A DNA stretch of 64,000 nt, taken from assembly GCA_963663005.2 (NCBI GenBank), contig CAXXHH010000013.1:186001-250000 (forward strand). The letters run 5' to 3'. The stretch comes from CAINVV01 sp963663005. Its GTDB lineage: Bacteria > Bacteroidota > Bacteroidia > Bacteroidales > Prolixibacteraceae. This document shows positions 8,239 to 17,685 of the stretch, piece after piece. The notes under the pieces were generated by a model. It worked only from the letters and a program-made list of their open reading frames with translations. It ran no database searches and had not been told where the DNA came from. The translations under genes and the position numbers were made by a program. Each line of letters begins with the position of its first letter. The first letter of the stretch is position 1.

Positions 8239-10920
8239 ATGAAACATCTCTTAACCACCCTCTTGCTATTTACATTCTTCGGCCTTAGCGCCCAATCTGT
8301 TGCCGTTAAACTGCAATGTGAGCATCTCATTAATCCACTTGGCATTGATGTTCCCAATCCAAGATTCTCCTGGCAGTTGGACGATCCCCGAAAGGGAGCC
8401 TTACAAACTGCTTTTCAGGTATTTGTGGGTACTGATTCGGCCTCCGTCGCGAATGGCAAATGTAATATGTGGGACAGCCACAAAATTTCTTCAGACAGCA
8501 TTTTGACTGTCTACGCCGGACAAAAACTCGAGCCGTTTACAAAATATTTCTGGCAAGTCCGAACCTGGGATCAAAACGGTGTACAGAGCGAGCGCAATGC
8601 GGTGGCTTCATTCGAAACAGGTCTAATGGATCTGAAAAAGTGGCATGGCGCATGGATCACCGACACAAGGGATGTTGATTTGAAACCTGCTCCCTATTTC
8701 CGCCAGGAGTTTGAGATAACCAAAAAAATTGTTTCTGCCAGAGCGTACGTGGCGGTTGGCGGTCTGTTCGAACTGTTTGTGAATGGCCAACGAATCGGAG
8801 ATCATCAATTAGATCCCATGTATACCCGTTACGACAGACGGACGCTGTATGTGACACATGACATTACCCAGGCCCTTACTTCCGGTAAAAATGTGCTGGG
8901 AGTCCTGCTGGGTAATGGATGGTTTAATCACCAGTCGACCGCCGTATGGTACTTCGATAAAGCGCCCTGGCGTGCCAGACCCAAATTTTGCATGGACATT
9001 CGAATAACTTATCAGGATGGTACGGTACAAACAATTCCATCCGGAACCAGTTGGAAAACGGCTCTGAGTCCGATTATCTTGAACAGCATCTATACAGGCG
9101 AGCATCAGGATGCTAATCTGGAGCTTACCGATTGGTGCAAAGCAGGATACGATGATTCAAAATGGCAATATGCAAAACCAACCGCGGCTCCGACTCAAAA
9201 CATCGTTTCCCAGCAGCTTCAACCTATCCGGGCGGAAAAGGAGATTAAGGTTCAAAGTTTCAAGAAATTCAATGATTCACTCTACGTCTTTAATTTAGGA
9301 AGGAACATTGCGGGAGTGAGTAAAATTACCATGAAGGGCCTTCCGGGTACGGTAGTTCGGGTAAAGCATGGCGAGCGACTCTATGAAAATGGCCGCGTTG
9401 ATCAATCAAATATTTCTGTCCATTATCGCCCCACAAATAACTTGGATCCTTTTGGTACAGATATTTACACCTTAAAGGGTGGCGTCGAAGAGACATTCTG
9501 GCCTCATTTCAATTACAAAGGGTTTCAGTACGTCGAAGTCTCTTCCAGTAAACCATTAGCATTGGAACAAAGCAGTGTCGTCGGGCTTTTTATGCACAGT
9601 GATGTGCCTGCAGTAGGCAAAATTGAGAGCTCAAATCCTACCCTCAATAAAATCTGGTATGCGGCCAACAACTCATACCTTTCAAATCTTTATGGTTATC
9701 CTACCGACTGTCCGCAACGGGAGAAAAATGGCTGGACTGGCGATGGCCAGATAGCCGTAGAAACCGGATTGTACAACTTCGATGGTATCACCATCTATGA
9801 AAAATGGTTAGCCGACCACCGCGATGAGCAACAGCCAAATGGCGTGCTTCCTAATATTATTCCTACTTCCGGATGGGGTTATGATTGGGCAAATGGTCCA
9901 GACTGGACAAGCTCGCTCGTAATAATTCCCTGGAATGTCTATCAGTTTTATGGAGACGACCGATTGCTGAGACAAACCTATGACAATATCAAACGATACG
10001 TTGATTATATTGAACGGATCAGTCCGGACAATCTTACCGACTGGGGATTAGGCGATTGGATTCCTGTAAAATCAAAAGCCAGCAAACAGCTGACCTCTTC
10101 CTGTTACTATTTTGCAGATGCCACCATCCTGGCAAAAACAGCCAAAATGTTTGGCAAAATGAACGATTTTGAAAAATACAGTGGACTGGCAGAGAAAATT
10201 AAAAATGCCATCAACATCAAATTTCTTAATCCTGAAACAGGTATTTATGCCAAAGGACTCCAAACCGAATTGGCGGCACCGCTCTTCTGGGGCGTTGTAC
10301 CTGAAGAGATGAAATCACGCGTAGCCGCCAATCTGGCAAAAAGGGTAGAGTCCGACGATTTCCATCTTGATGTTGGATTACTCGGCACCAAAGCGCTTTT
10401 AAACGCGCTCAGTGAAAATGGTTATGCAGATATCGCTTACAAAGTTGCTGCTCAGGAAACTTTCCCTTCCTGGGGATTTTGGATCGTCAATGGTGCAACA
10501 ACTCTTTATGAAAACTGGCCTATAAACGCCAAATCGGACATTTCAATGAACCACATCATGTTTGGCGAGATTAGTGCCTGGTATTACAAAGCACTGGGAG
10601 GAATTCGCCCGGATCAGGAACATCCCGGCTTCAAGAATATTCTCCTGGAACCACATTTTGTTACCGGATTGTCCAGCTTTGAAGCTTCACACTGCGGGCC
10701 ATATGGGATGATCATCTCAAAATGGAAAAAGAGTGGCAAAAAAACTGAGTACTCGGTTACCATCCCGGCAAACAGCAATGCAACGCTAATATTGCCGGTC
10801 ACAACGGTGAAAGAAGGCAATTTGCCCTTGGAGAAAAACCCATTTATCAAAAATGTCAGGACAGAAAATTCGAAATTAGTTGTATCGCTTTCCGCGGGAA
10901 GCTACCTCTTTACCTTTTAG
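8239..10920 (+). CDS. Secreted alpha-L-rhamnosidase (GH78)
   Basis: The start is set at ATG 8239, giving a signal peptide (MKHLLTTLLLFTFFGLSAQS); upstream in-frame codons lie in low-complexity repeat. The 893-residue product has an N-terminal fibronectin-like module, a Bac_rhamnosid N domain (around VAVGGLFELFVNGQRIGD), an (alpha/alpha)6 catalytic domain and a C-terminal beta domain. The GH78 hallmark DCPQREKNGWTGDGQ begins at Asp490, with Glu495 in the R-E element. A further conserved stretch is DWIPVKSKASKQLTSSCYY. The enzyme should remove terminal alpha-L-rhamnose from plant polysaccharides such as rhamnogalacturonan or from glycosides, by inversion. No other pectin gene is adjacent, so the natural substrate is inferred only at family level. 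Confidence 0.93.
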   Translation: MKHLLTTLLLFTFFGLSAQSVAVKLQCEHLINPLGIDVPNPRFSWQLDDPRKGALQTAFQVFVGTDSASVANGKCNMWDSHKISSDSILTVYAGQKLEPFTKYFWQVRTWDQNGVQSERNAVASFETGLMDLKKWHGAWITDTRDVDLKPAPYFRQEFEITKKIVSARAYVAVGGLFELFVNGQRIGDHQLDPMYTRYDRRTLYVTHDITQALTSGKNVLGVLLGNGWFNHQSTAVWYFDKAPWRARPKFCMDIRITYQDGTVQTIPSGTSWKTALSPIILNSIYTGEHQDANLELTDWCKAGYDDSKWQYAKPTAAPTQNIVSQQLQPIRAEKEIKVQSFKKFNDSLYVFNLGRNIAGVSKITMKGLPGTVVRVKHGERLYENGRVDQSNISVHYRPTNNLDPFGTDIYTLKGGVEETFWPHFNYKGFQYVEVSSSKPLALEQSSVVGLFMHSDVPAVGKIESSNPTLNKIWYAANNSYLSNLYGYPTDCPQREKNGWTGDGQIAVETGLYNFDGITIYEKWLADHRDEQQPNGVLPNIIPTSGWGYDWANGPDWTSSLVIIPWNVYQFYGDDRLLRQTYDNIKRYVDYIERISPDNLTDWGLGDWIPVKSKASKQLTSSCYYFADATILAKTAKMFGKMNDFEKYSGLAEKIKNAINIKFLNPETGIYAKGLQTELAAPLFWGVVPEEMKSRVAANLAKRVESDDFHLDVGLLGTKALLNALSENGYADIAYKVAAQETFPSWGFWIVNGATTLYENWPINAKSDISMNHIMFGEISAWYYKALGGIRPDQEHPGFKNILLEPHFVTGLSSFEASHCGPYGMIISKWKKSGKKTEYSVTIPANSNATLILPVTTVKEGNLPLEKNPFIKNVRTENSKLVVSLSAGSYLFTF

Positions 10921-11096
10921 TTATAGATCCACTTATAATCAAGTACTTTATTATTTTTAGAATCGAATATTCATCACTAGACAAGAAGAAATTTTTAAAA
11001 AATTCCTGACGGTCTAAGGCAAATAATTTTTATTTATGAACAATCAGTTGTTCATTACTGAGGGGGCAGTTTTAAAAAATCGCTCCCTTATTTCTT

Positions 11097-11104
11097 TATA
11101 TTTG
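11097..11104 (+). promoter_or_regulatory. Bacteroidota -7 box (TATATTTG) upstream of parE
   Basis: TATATTTG matches TAnnTTTG and ends 16 bases before the parE start codon. A T-rich TTTTA tract lies near the -33 position, but no exact TTTG does. Confidence 0.5.
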
Positions 11105-11120
11105 TACAAACTCAATAAGG

Positions 11121-12953
11121 ATGGTTCAAGGTTATTCTGAAGATTCGATACGCACACTCGACTGGAAAGAGCATATCCGGAAACGACCGGGAATGTACAT
11201 TGGAAAGCTCGGAGATGGCTCTGCTGCTGACGATGGCATCTATGTTTTGCTCAAAGAGGTGATCGATAATTCGGTGGATGAGTTCATGATGGGCAATGGT
11301 AAAAAAATTGACATTCATGTTTCTGACCAAAAAATATCCGTTCGCGATTATGGTCGCGGAATCCCTCTAGGGAAATTGATGGACGTAGCCGCCCGAATGA
11401 ATACCGGGGCTAAATATGACTCCAAAGCGTTCAAAAAATCTGTTGGATTGAATGGTGTTGGGATCAAGGCTGTCAACGCCCTTTCAGTATCCTTCACGAT
11501 CAAATCGGTTCGCGACGGCATGATAAAAACCATCGATTTCTCCAAGGGTGAAGTCGTGACCGACAACGAAGAACAGCCCACCGAGGAAGCGAATGGCACG
11601 ACCGTTACCTTCACGCCGGACGACGAAATTTTCAGGACATACCACTACATAGACGAGTACGTGGTGGCGATGTTGAAAAACTATACCTATCTGAATGCCG
11701 GACTGGTAATCAACTACAATGGAGAGAAATACCTCTCCAGAAATGGACTTTATGACCTGCTGAACGAAAACATCGGACAGGAACCGCTCTACCCTATCAT
11801 TCACCTTAAAGGGGAGGATATTGAAAGCGCTATCACTCACGGCAATCAGTATGGTGAAGATTATTATTCATTTGTAAACGGTCAGCATACGGTGCAGGGA
11901 GGAACTCACCTGGCTGCCTTCCGCGAGGCGCTTATTAAAACCATCCGCGACTTTTACAAGAAGGAATTCGATGCGTCGGATATCCGGGCATCCATTGTGG
12001 CTGCAATCAGCATCAAAGTCGAGGAACCGGTATTTGAGTCTCAGACAAAGACAAAACTGGGATCCAGGGATATTTCGCCGGATGGCATGTCGGTGCGCAA
12101 CTTCGTCATGAACTTCATCCAAAAGGAACTTGGCAATTACCTGCACAAAAATCCGCAAACGGCCGACACATTGTTGCGCAGAATTCAGGAATCTGAAAGA
12201 GAGCGCAAGGCCATTTCGGGTATTCAAAAATTGGCCAAACAGCGGGCTAAAAAAGTCAGCCTTCACAACAAAAAGCTCAGAGACTGTCGTTTACATTACA
12301 ATACTGCACACGAAAACAAGGATAATAGTTCAATCTTCATCACGGAGGGGGATTCGGCCAGCGGCTCTATAACAAAATCCAGAGACGTCAACACGCAGGC
12401 AGTATTCAGTCTTCGTGGTAAACCACTTAATTCATACGGTCTTACCAAGAAAATCGTTTACGAGAACGAGGAGTTTAATCTTCTGCAGGCGGCGTTAAAT
12501 ATCGAAGAAGGCATTGATGAACTTCGTTATAACAAGGTCATTATCGCCACTGATGCCGATGTGGATGGCATGCATATCCGTCTGTTGCTGATCACATTCT
12601 TCCTTCAATTCTTTCCTGAATTGATTCGTAGGGGTCATTTGTACATCCTGCAGACACCCCTATTCCGTGTTCGGAATAAGAAACGCACAGAATATTGTTA
12701 TTCCGAGCAGGAGCGGGATATTGCAGTTAAAATGCTGGCATCCGGCGTGGAAATTACCCGTTTCAAAGGATTGGGAGAAATCTCTCCGGATGAGTTCAAA
12801 AATTTTATTGGGGAGCAAATCCGTTTGGATCCCGTGATCCTGAATAAGAACGAATCCATTGTTGAGATGCTCGAGTTTTATATGGGAAAAAATACGCCCG
12901 ACAGACAGGATTTTATCATTGAGAATCTGCATGTCGAGAAGGACGAAATCTAG
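11121..12953 (+). CDS. parE: DNA topoisomerase IV subunit B
   Basis: A 610-residue type IIA topoisomerase ATPase subunit. The GHKL ATPase motifs are present (EVIDNSVDEF, DYGRGIPLG and GLNGVGIKAVNAL), followed by the transducer domain and a TOPRIM domain with EGDSASGS and DADVDGMHI, whose acidic residues bind the catalytic magnesium. It is shorter than a typical GyrB and lies directly before the A subunit, as parE-parC does in Bacteroidota. With ParC it decatenates daughter chromosomes. The start at ATG 11121 is supported by MVQGYSEDSIRTLDWKEHIRKRPGMYIG, in which only the last part is conserved. A second, separate gyrAB pair elsewhere in the genome is expected. Confidence 0.93.
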   Translation: MVQGYSEDSIRTLDWKEHIRKRPGMYIGKLGDGSAADDGIYVLLKEVIDNSVDEFMMGNGKKIDIHVSDQKISVRDYGRGIPLGKLMDVAARMNTGAKYDSKAFKKSVGLNGVGIKAVNALSVSFTIKSVRDGMIKTIDFSKGEVVTDNEEQPTEEANGTTVTFTPDDEIFRTYHYIDEYVVAMLKNYTYLNAGLVINYNGEKYLSRNGLYDLLNENIGQEPLYPIIHLKGEDIESAITHGNQYGEDYYSFVNGQHTVQGGTHLAAFREALIKTIRDFYKKEFDASDIRASIVAAISIKVEEPVFESQTKTKLGSRDISPDGMSVRNFVMNFIQKELGNYLHKNPQTADTLLRRIQESERERKAISGIQKLAKQRAKKVSLHNKKLRDCRLHYNTAHENKDNSSIFITEGDSASGSITKSRDVNTQAVFSLRGKPLNSYGLTKKIVYENEEFNLLQAALNIEEGIDELRYNKVIIATDADVDGMHIRLLLITFFLQFFPELIRRGHLYILQTPLFRVRNKKRTEYCYSEQERDIAVKMLASGVEITRFKGLGEISPDEFKNFIGEQIRLDPVILNKNESIVEMLEFYMGKNTPDRQDFIIENLHVEKDEI

Positions 12954-13031
12954 GAAGAAATAATTCTAACCTGGATAGTAGAGAAACAAACCGAAATTGG
13001 CTTAACATATCAAATAATACAATTTTTTTAA

Positions 13032-15734
13032 ATGGCCCAAGAAGAAGAACTTTTACCCGACGATTTGCTGCCCGAAACAACTGATCAAGGGGAAAAGAAA
13101 GAGCTGCACCACATCATCTATTTGTCTACGATGTACCAGAATTGGTTCCTCGACTATGCCTCTTATGTCATTCTCGAGCGCGCCGTTCCGTATGTTAATG
13201 ACGGATTGAAGCCTGTTCAGCGCAGAATTCTTCATGCCATGAGACAGATGGACGATGGCCGCTACACCAAAGTGGCAAATATCATCGGACAAACCATGAT
13301 GTACCATCCTCACGGGGATGCTTCTATCGGCGATGCGCTGGTGCAACTTGGACAAAAAGACCTGCTCATTGATTGCCAGGGAAACTGGGGAAACATCCAC
13401 ACCGGTGATGGCGCCGCAGCCCCCAGATATATCGAAGCGCGCCTTTCAAAATTTGCGCTGGAGGTGTTATTCAACCCGAAGACCACCAAATGGCAGCAGT
13501 CTTATGATGGCCGAAATAAGGAGCCTGTCACCTTGCCGGCAAAGTTCCCATTGCTACTGGCGCAGGGGGTTGAGGGTATCGCCGTCGGACTTGCGTCCAA
13601 AATTTTGCCACATAATTTTGTCGAACTGATCGACGCGTCTATTGCTCATCTGAAAAATGAGGCGTTCGAATTATTCCCCGACTTCCCTACCGGCGGATTC
13701 CTCGATGTATCAAAATACAACGACGGATTACGTGGCGGTGCCATAAAAATTCGCGCAAAAATTGAAAAATTAGATAACAAAACGCTTGTTATCACTGAAA
13801 TACCGTTCGGAAAGACTACCTCATCCGTTATTGAGACAATCGTTAAGGCCTTTGAAAAGGGGAAGATTAAGATCCGAAAAATTGACGACAATACAGCTGC
13901 TAACGTAGAGATTCTCGTCCACCTGCTTCCGGGTACGAGTTCAGACAAAACCATCGATGCGCTTTATGCATTCACTGATTGCGAGGTCTCTGTTTCGCCC
14001 AACTCCTGCATTATCGAAGACGACAAGCCGCATTTTATGCCTATCAGCGAAATCCTGATAAGGTCTGTAAATAATACGGTAGACCTTTTGAAACTGGAGT
14101 TGGAAATTCACATGGGTGAATTGGAAGAGCAGTGGCATTTTTCATCGCTGGAAAAAATCTTTATCGAAGAGCGGATATACAAAGACAAGGCTTTTGAAGA
14201 CTCCGCCACTATGGATGAGGCGATTGCCCACATCGACAAGCGATTGGAACCTTGGAAACCCAGATTCAAAAGAGTGATTACCAGGGAAGACATCTTGCGT
14301 CTGATGGAAATCAAAATGGGTCGAATACTGAAATTCAATACGCTTAAGGCGGATGAATTAATCCAATCCATTGAAAATGAGATTGCCGAAACGCTACGCA
14401 ATATCGAAAATATCATCCCATTCTCAATCGCCTGGTACGAACGACTTAAGTCGAAATTCGGTAAGGGTCGCGAGAGAAAAAGTGAAATAAGAAGCTTCGA
14501 AAATATTGAGGCTACCAAAGTGGTTGTGGCAAATGAAAAGCTGTACATCGACCGCGAAGAGGGATTCGTAGGAACGGCGCTGAAAAAAGCAGAGTACATT
14601 TGCGACTGCTCCGATATCGACGATATCATCGTGTTCAGAAAAGATGGGACATACTTTATTTCCAAAGTTTCAGACAAAGCATTCGTTGGTAAAAATGTAT
14701 TGCACGTGGCGGTGTTTGAAAAGAACAACGACCGCACAATTTACAACCTGGTGTACCGGGACGGAAAAGGCGGGTACAATTATATGAAGCGGTTTGCAGT
14801 CACCGGTGTCACCCGCGACAAAGAATACAACATGACACTGGGAACCGATGGCTCAAGAATTCTCTATTTCAGCGCCAATCCTAACGGGGAAGCCGAAGTT
14901 TTAAGAATTCTCTTCAAACCAAAACCTAAATTAAAGAAGCTGGTCGACGAAATTGATATGGCTGAACTGGCCATCAAGGGTCGTGCTTCGATGGGAAATC
15001 TGGTTTCGAAAAACGAGATTCACAAAATCACGCTGAAGGAAAAGGGAATGTCGACCCTCGGCGGACGAAAAATCTGGTTTGACGAGGATGTTCTGCGACT
15101 CAATGCTGACGGCAGAGGACTTTACCTGGGAGAATTCACCGGTGATGATAAGATTCTGGTTGTCGACAAGGATGGAAGCTTCCATCTTTTCAGCTACGAT
15201 CTGGAGAATCACTTCGAAAAAAATATGCTGTCGATCTGTAAATACGATCCCGCTCAAATCGCCTCAGTTCTGTACTTTGATGCTGAGCAGAATTTCTACT
15301 ATCTGAAACGCTTTAATATTGAGCCTAATGCCGGTAAGCAATGTCGGTTTATAGGGGATTTCCCTGAGAACAAACTGACGAGTATCACCTGGGAGAAATA
15401 CCCACAATTTGCGATCGAATTTGGCGGAAATCACGAAAGCCGAGAAAAGGAAATCATTGACGTTGCTGAGTTTATCGCAGTGAAATCATACAAGGCAAAA
15501 GGAAAGAGAGTCTCCACATTCGAGGTAAAGAGTATCACAGAAATAGAACCTCTTATCCGTGAAGACGAGGAAGAAATACTCCTGCCCGAGCAGGAATCCG
15601 GATTACCGGAATCACATGAGCAGCCAAATGTCCCCGAGAAAGAAGAAATTGAATTTATCGACGATATACCTTTCGAAATAATTAGACCCGGCAATGATGG
15701 CGAGCCGGATCAGATGAAAATAATCTTCGAATAA
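13032..15734 (+). CDS. parC: DNA topoisomerase IV subunit A
   Basis: A 900-residue cleavage-religation subunit. The breakage-reunion domain has PVQRRILHAM and the catalytic tyrosine Y133 inside APRYIEAR. A coiled-coil tower follows (around residues 330-490), then a beta-pinwheel C-terminal domain. No classical GyrA box (QRRGGKG) is visible, which fits ParC rather than GyrA. The last 70 or so residues are strikingly acidic (DEEEILLPEQ and following). It follows parE after 78 bases and its stop codon overlaps the aroK start by one base, so parE, parC and aroK are probably one transcript. Confidence 0.92.
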   Translation: MAQEEELLPDDLLPETTDQGEKKELHHIIYLSTMYQNWFLDYASYVILERAVPYVNDGLKPVQRRILHAMRQMDDGRYTKVANIIGQTMMYHPHGDASIGDALVQLGQKDLLIDCQGNWGNIHTGDGAAAPRYIEARLSKFALEVLFNPKTTKWQQSYDGRNKEPVTLPAKFPLLLAQGVEGIAVGLASKILPHNFVELIDASIAHLKNEAFELFPDFPTGGFLDVSKYNDGLRGGAIKIRAKIEKLDNKTLVITEIPFGKTTSSVIETIVKAFEKGKIKIRKIDDNTAANVEILVHLLPGTSSDKTIDALYAFTDCEVSVSPNSCIIEDDKPHFMPISEILIRSVNNTVDLLKLELEIHMGELEEQWHFSSLEKIFIEERIYKDKAFEDSATMDEAIAHIDKRLEPWKPRFKRVITREDILRLMEIKMGRILKFNTLKADELIQSIENEIAETLRNIENIIPFSIAWYERLKSKFGKGRERKSEIRSFENIEATKVVVANEKLYIDREEGFVGTALKKAEYICDCSDIDDIIVFRKDGTYFISKVSDKAFVGKNVLHVAVFEKNNDRTIYNLVYRDGKGGYNYMKRFAVTGVTRDKEYNMTLGTDGSRILYFSANPNGEAEVLRILFKPKPKLKKLVDEIDMAELAIKGRASMGNLVSKNEIHKITLKEKGMSTLGGRKIWFDEDVLRLNADGRGLYLGEFTGDDKILVVDKDGSFHLFSYDLENHFEKNMLSICKYDPAQIASVLYFDAEQNFYYLKRFNIEPNAGKQCRFIGDFPENKLTSITWEKYPQFAIEFGGNHESREKEIIDVAEFIAVKSYKAKGKRVSTFEVKSITEIEPLIREDEEEILLPEQESGLPESHEQPNVPEKEEIEFIDDIPFEIIRPGNDGEPDQMKIIFE

Positions 15735-16246
15735 TGAGGATCTTTCTTACTGGTTACATGGGTTGCGGCAAATCGACCATCGGACGAAAAGTTGCCGCCC
15801 TAATGGGGATAAACTTCATCGACCTTGACAAATTTATCGAAGAACGGAATTTTAAATCAGTACCCGATATTTTTGCCCAAGAAGGGGAAATGGCATTTAG
15901 GCTCAAGGAGCGGCAGGCGCTTGAAGAGGTTTCCCAGTTTGAAGATATCGTTATCGGCACCGGTGGCGGGGCACCCTGCTTTTTCGATAACATGAAAATG
16001 ATGAATGAGGCAGGAATAACGATTTATCTGGCACCGGATAATGATACGCTTGCCTTCAGATTACTGAAGTCGAAGACAGAACGTCCCCTAATTGCCGGAA
16101 AGTCCCCAGAGGAGCTGAAAATATTTATCAGCCAGGCACTGGAAAAAAGAGCCCCTTTTTACGAGCAATCCAAAATCATTATACGAGGCAAAAACGATGT
16201 TCTGCCGGAAGAAGTGCTGAAATTAATCAGAGATTATTCGGATTAA
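15734..16246 (+). CDS. aroK: Shikimate kinase
   Basis: A 170-residue P-loop kinase phosphorylating shikimate in the common aromatic amino acid pathway. Motifs: Walker A GYMGCGKST (7-15), DLD for magnesium/shikimate binding around residue 32, shikimate-binding FR in GEMAFRLKE, the GTGGGAPC substrate loop, and the lid arginine in KTERPLI. The ATG overlaps the parC stop codon by one base (TAATG), so translation is coupled. The 3' end overlaps the convergent LolC/E-like gene by 4 bases. Confidence 0.93.
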   Translation: MRIFLTGYMGCGKSTIGRKVAALMGINFIDLDKFIEERNFKSVPDIFAQEGEMAFRLKERQALEEVSQFEDIVIGTGGGAPCFFDNMKMMNEAGITIYLAPDNDTLAFRLLKSKTERPLIAGKSPEELKIFISQALEKRAPFYEQSKIIIRGKNDVLPEEVLKLIRDYSD

Positions 16247-17505
16247 TCAAAACGGATGGCCCTGTCTGGAGAGATTCTTGAAACATACCAGGAAGGTACA
16301 ATCAACATCAGAAGGGTGATAACCAGTGTTCCGCCGTTGAGAATAAGCAGGTGAACTATTTTTAGATTAATTGGCACATATTCAATGTAGTACGAAGCTG
16401 CATCCAGTCTGAAAATATGAAAATACGATTGAATAAGGCACAATCCGATTCCGGCGATGTTTCCCCATAACATTCCTCTGCCAATCAGAAAAAACGTCAG
16501 ATAAAGAAATACCTTCCTGATGCTCAAATTATTACTCCCAACGGCCTTCAGGGTGCCTATCATGGAAGTGCGTTCAAGAATCAGAATCAATAATCCGGAA
16601 ACCATATTAAATCCGGCCACCAAAATAATCAATGTCAGTATAATCAAAACATTCATATCCAGGAGATTCAACCAATCAAATATTTGAGGATATTTTGAGG
16701 TAATGCTTACGGGACGCAAAAGCACAGAATCCTGTTCCGAATAATGGATCGTCAATTCCTTCACTTTGGAGGTTACGGCATCCAACTTTTCAAAATCATG
16801 AATCGTAATTTCAAATCCACTTATTTGATCCGGTTGCCAATCGCTCAATTTTCTAACCTGTTGAATATCTGCTAAAACGAAAAGCTTGTCGAACTCTTCC
16901 AGACTGGACTGATATATTCCGGAGACGAAAAATTTACGGCTTCGCTGACCGTTCGTCTGATCGCTTAAAAAATAGCAGTACATCGGATCACCTACTTTCA
17001 ATTTCAAAGCAGAAGAAATTTGTCTGGATATCAAGACCTTATCAGAAATTGTACTATCACTTACTGCAAAAATGGAGCCGGAAACAAGATTTTCTTTGAA
17101 GAATTGCCAGTCAAAATCCGGACCAACACCTTTTAAAATCATCCCCATCAGCTCATTATCAGTCTTGATAATGCCTGGCTTAGTTGCAAAAATTTCTACA
17201 TGCTTCACCTCTGGCAACGCTTTTAACCTGCCGAGCCAGGATTGATTCTTGCTAACAGGTATCGTTTCAAAAGAAGAATTGGAATCGAAATTTACAATCT
17301 GCAGGTGCGCCCCAAAACCGATAACCTTGTCGCGGATCTCTTTCTTAAAACCAGTAACCACTGCAATGGACAAAATCATAATCGTCAATCCAAAGGCAAT
17401 GCCAAATAGCGCAAACGAAATGATCGAACGCGAAAACTTCCTTTTGTTTTCACGATCAGAGAAGATCCTTCTGGCAACGAAAAGTTCGAAATTCAGTTTT
17501 GACAC
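16243..17505 (-). CDS. LolC/LolE-family ABC transporter permease
   Basis: A 420-residue protein with the FtsX/MacB architecture: one N-terminal helix after FSRSIISFALFGIAFGLTIMI, a periplasmic domain of about 230 residues, then three C-terminal helices (around LNMNVLIILTLIILVAGFNM and following). The N-terminus (NFELFVARRIFSD) and the ILERTSMIGTLKAVG loop are typical of lipoprotein-releasing permeases of Bacteroidota. It should work with a LolD-type ATPase, not encoded here, to move lipoproteins from the inner membrane toward the outer membrane. It is transcribed alone toward aroK, whose 3' end it overlaps by 4 bases. A TACTTTTG -7 box lies just upstream. Confidence 0.85.
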   Translation of the reverse strand: MSKLNFELFVARRIFSDRENKRKFSRSIISFALFGIAFGLTIMILSIAVVTGFKKEIRDKVIGFGAHLQIVNFDSNSSFETIPVSKNQSWLGRLKALPEVKHVEIFATKPGIIKTDNELMGMILKGVGPDFDWQFFKENLVSGSIFAVSDSTISDKVLISRQISSALKLKVGDPMYCYFLSDQTNGQRSRKFFVSGIYQSSLEEFDKLFVLADIQQVRKLSDWQPDQISGFEITIHDFEKLDAVTSKVKELTIHYSEQDSVLLRPVSITSKYPQIFDWLNLLDMNVLIILTLIILVAGFNMVSGLLILILERTSMIGTLKAVGSNNLSIRKVFLYLTFFLIGRGMLWGNIAGIGLCLIQSYFHIFRLDAASYYIEYVPINLKIVHLLILNGGTLVITLLMLIVPSWYVSRISPDRAIRFD

Positions 17506-17521
17506 AATGTAGGGTTTCAGG

Positions 17522-17529
17522 CAAAAGTA
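17522..17529 (-). promoter_or_regulatory. Bacteroidota -7 box (TACTTTTG) for the LolC/E-like gene
   Basis: On the minus strand TACTTTTG matches TAnnTTTG, ending 16 bases upstream of the start codon. No TTTG -33 box is evident. Confidence 0.45.
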
Positions 17530-17608
17530 ACCAAAATATCGATCTGGGATGGCGAATTTTTAGTACCTTTGATCAGAATTCAAACAGATTATTTTGACAT
17601 TTTCAATT

Positions 17609-17653
17609 GGTTCCTGAGCTTGTCGAAGGACGGTTCCTGAGCTTGTCGAAGGA
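17609..17653. repeat. Two tandem copies of a CTTGTCGAAGG element
   Basis: The 20-base unit TTCCTGAGCTTGTCGAAGGA (preceded by GG) occurs twice with a 23-base period, at 17609-17630 and 17632-17653. Its inner part TTCCTGAG...CGAAGGA is partly self-complementary (TCCTTCGACAAGCTCAGGAA on the other strand). Closely related sequences are widespread repetitive elements in many bacterial genomes. A short quasi-periodic run (CTTTTAACTTATAACTTTTA) follows up to the rsmA start. Confidence 0.8.
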
Positions 17654-17685
17654 TCCACTTTTAACTTATAACTTTTAACTTCCCC

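Noticed and set aside
11121..15734. Naming the topoisomerase genes gyrB and gyrA
   Set aside because: The short B subunit, adjacency of the pair and lack of a GyrA box favour topoisomerase IV. A genome-wide comparison would settle it.
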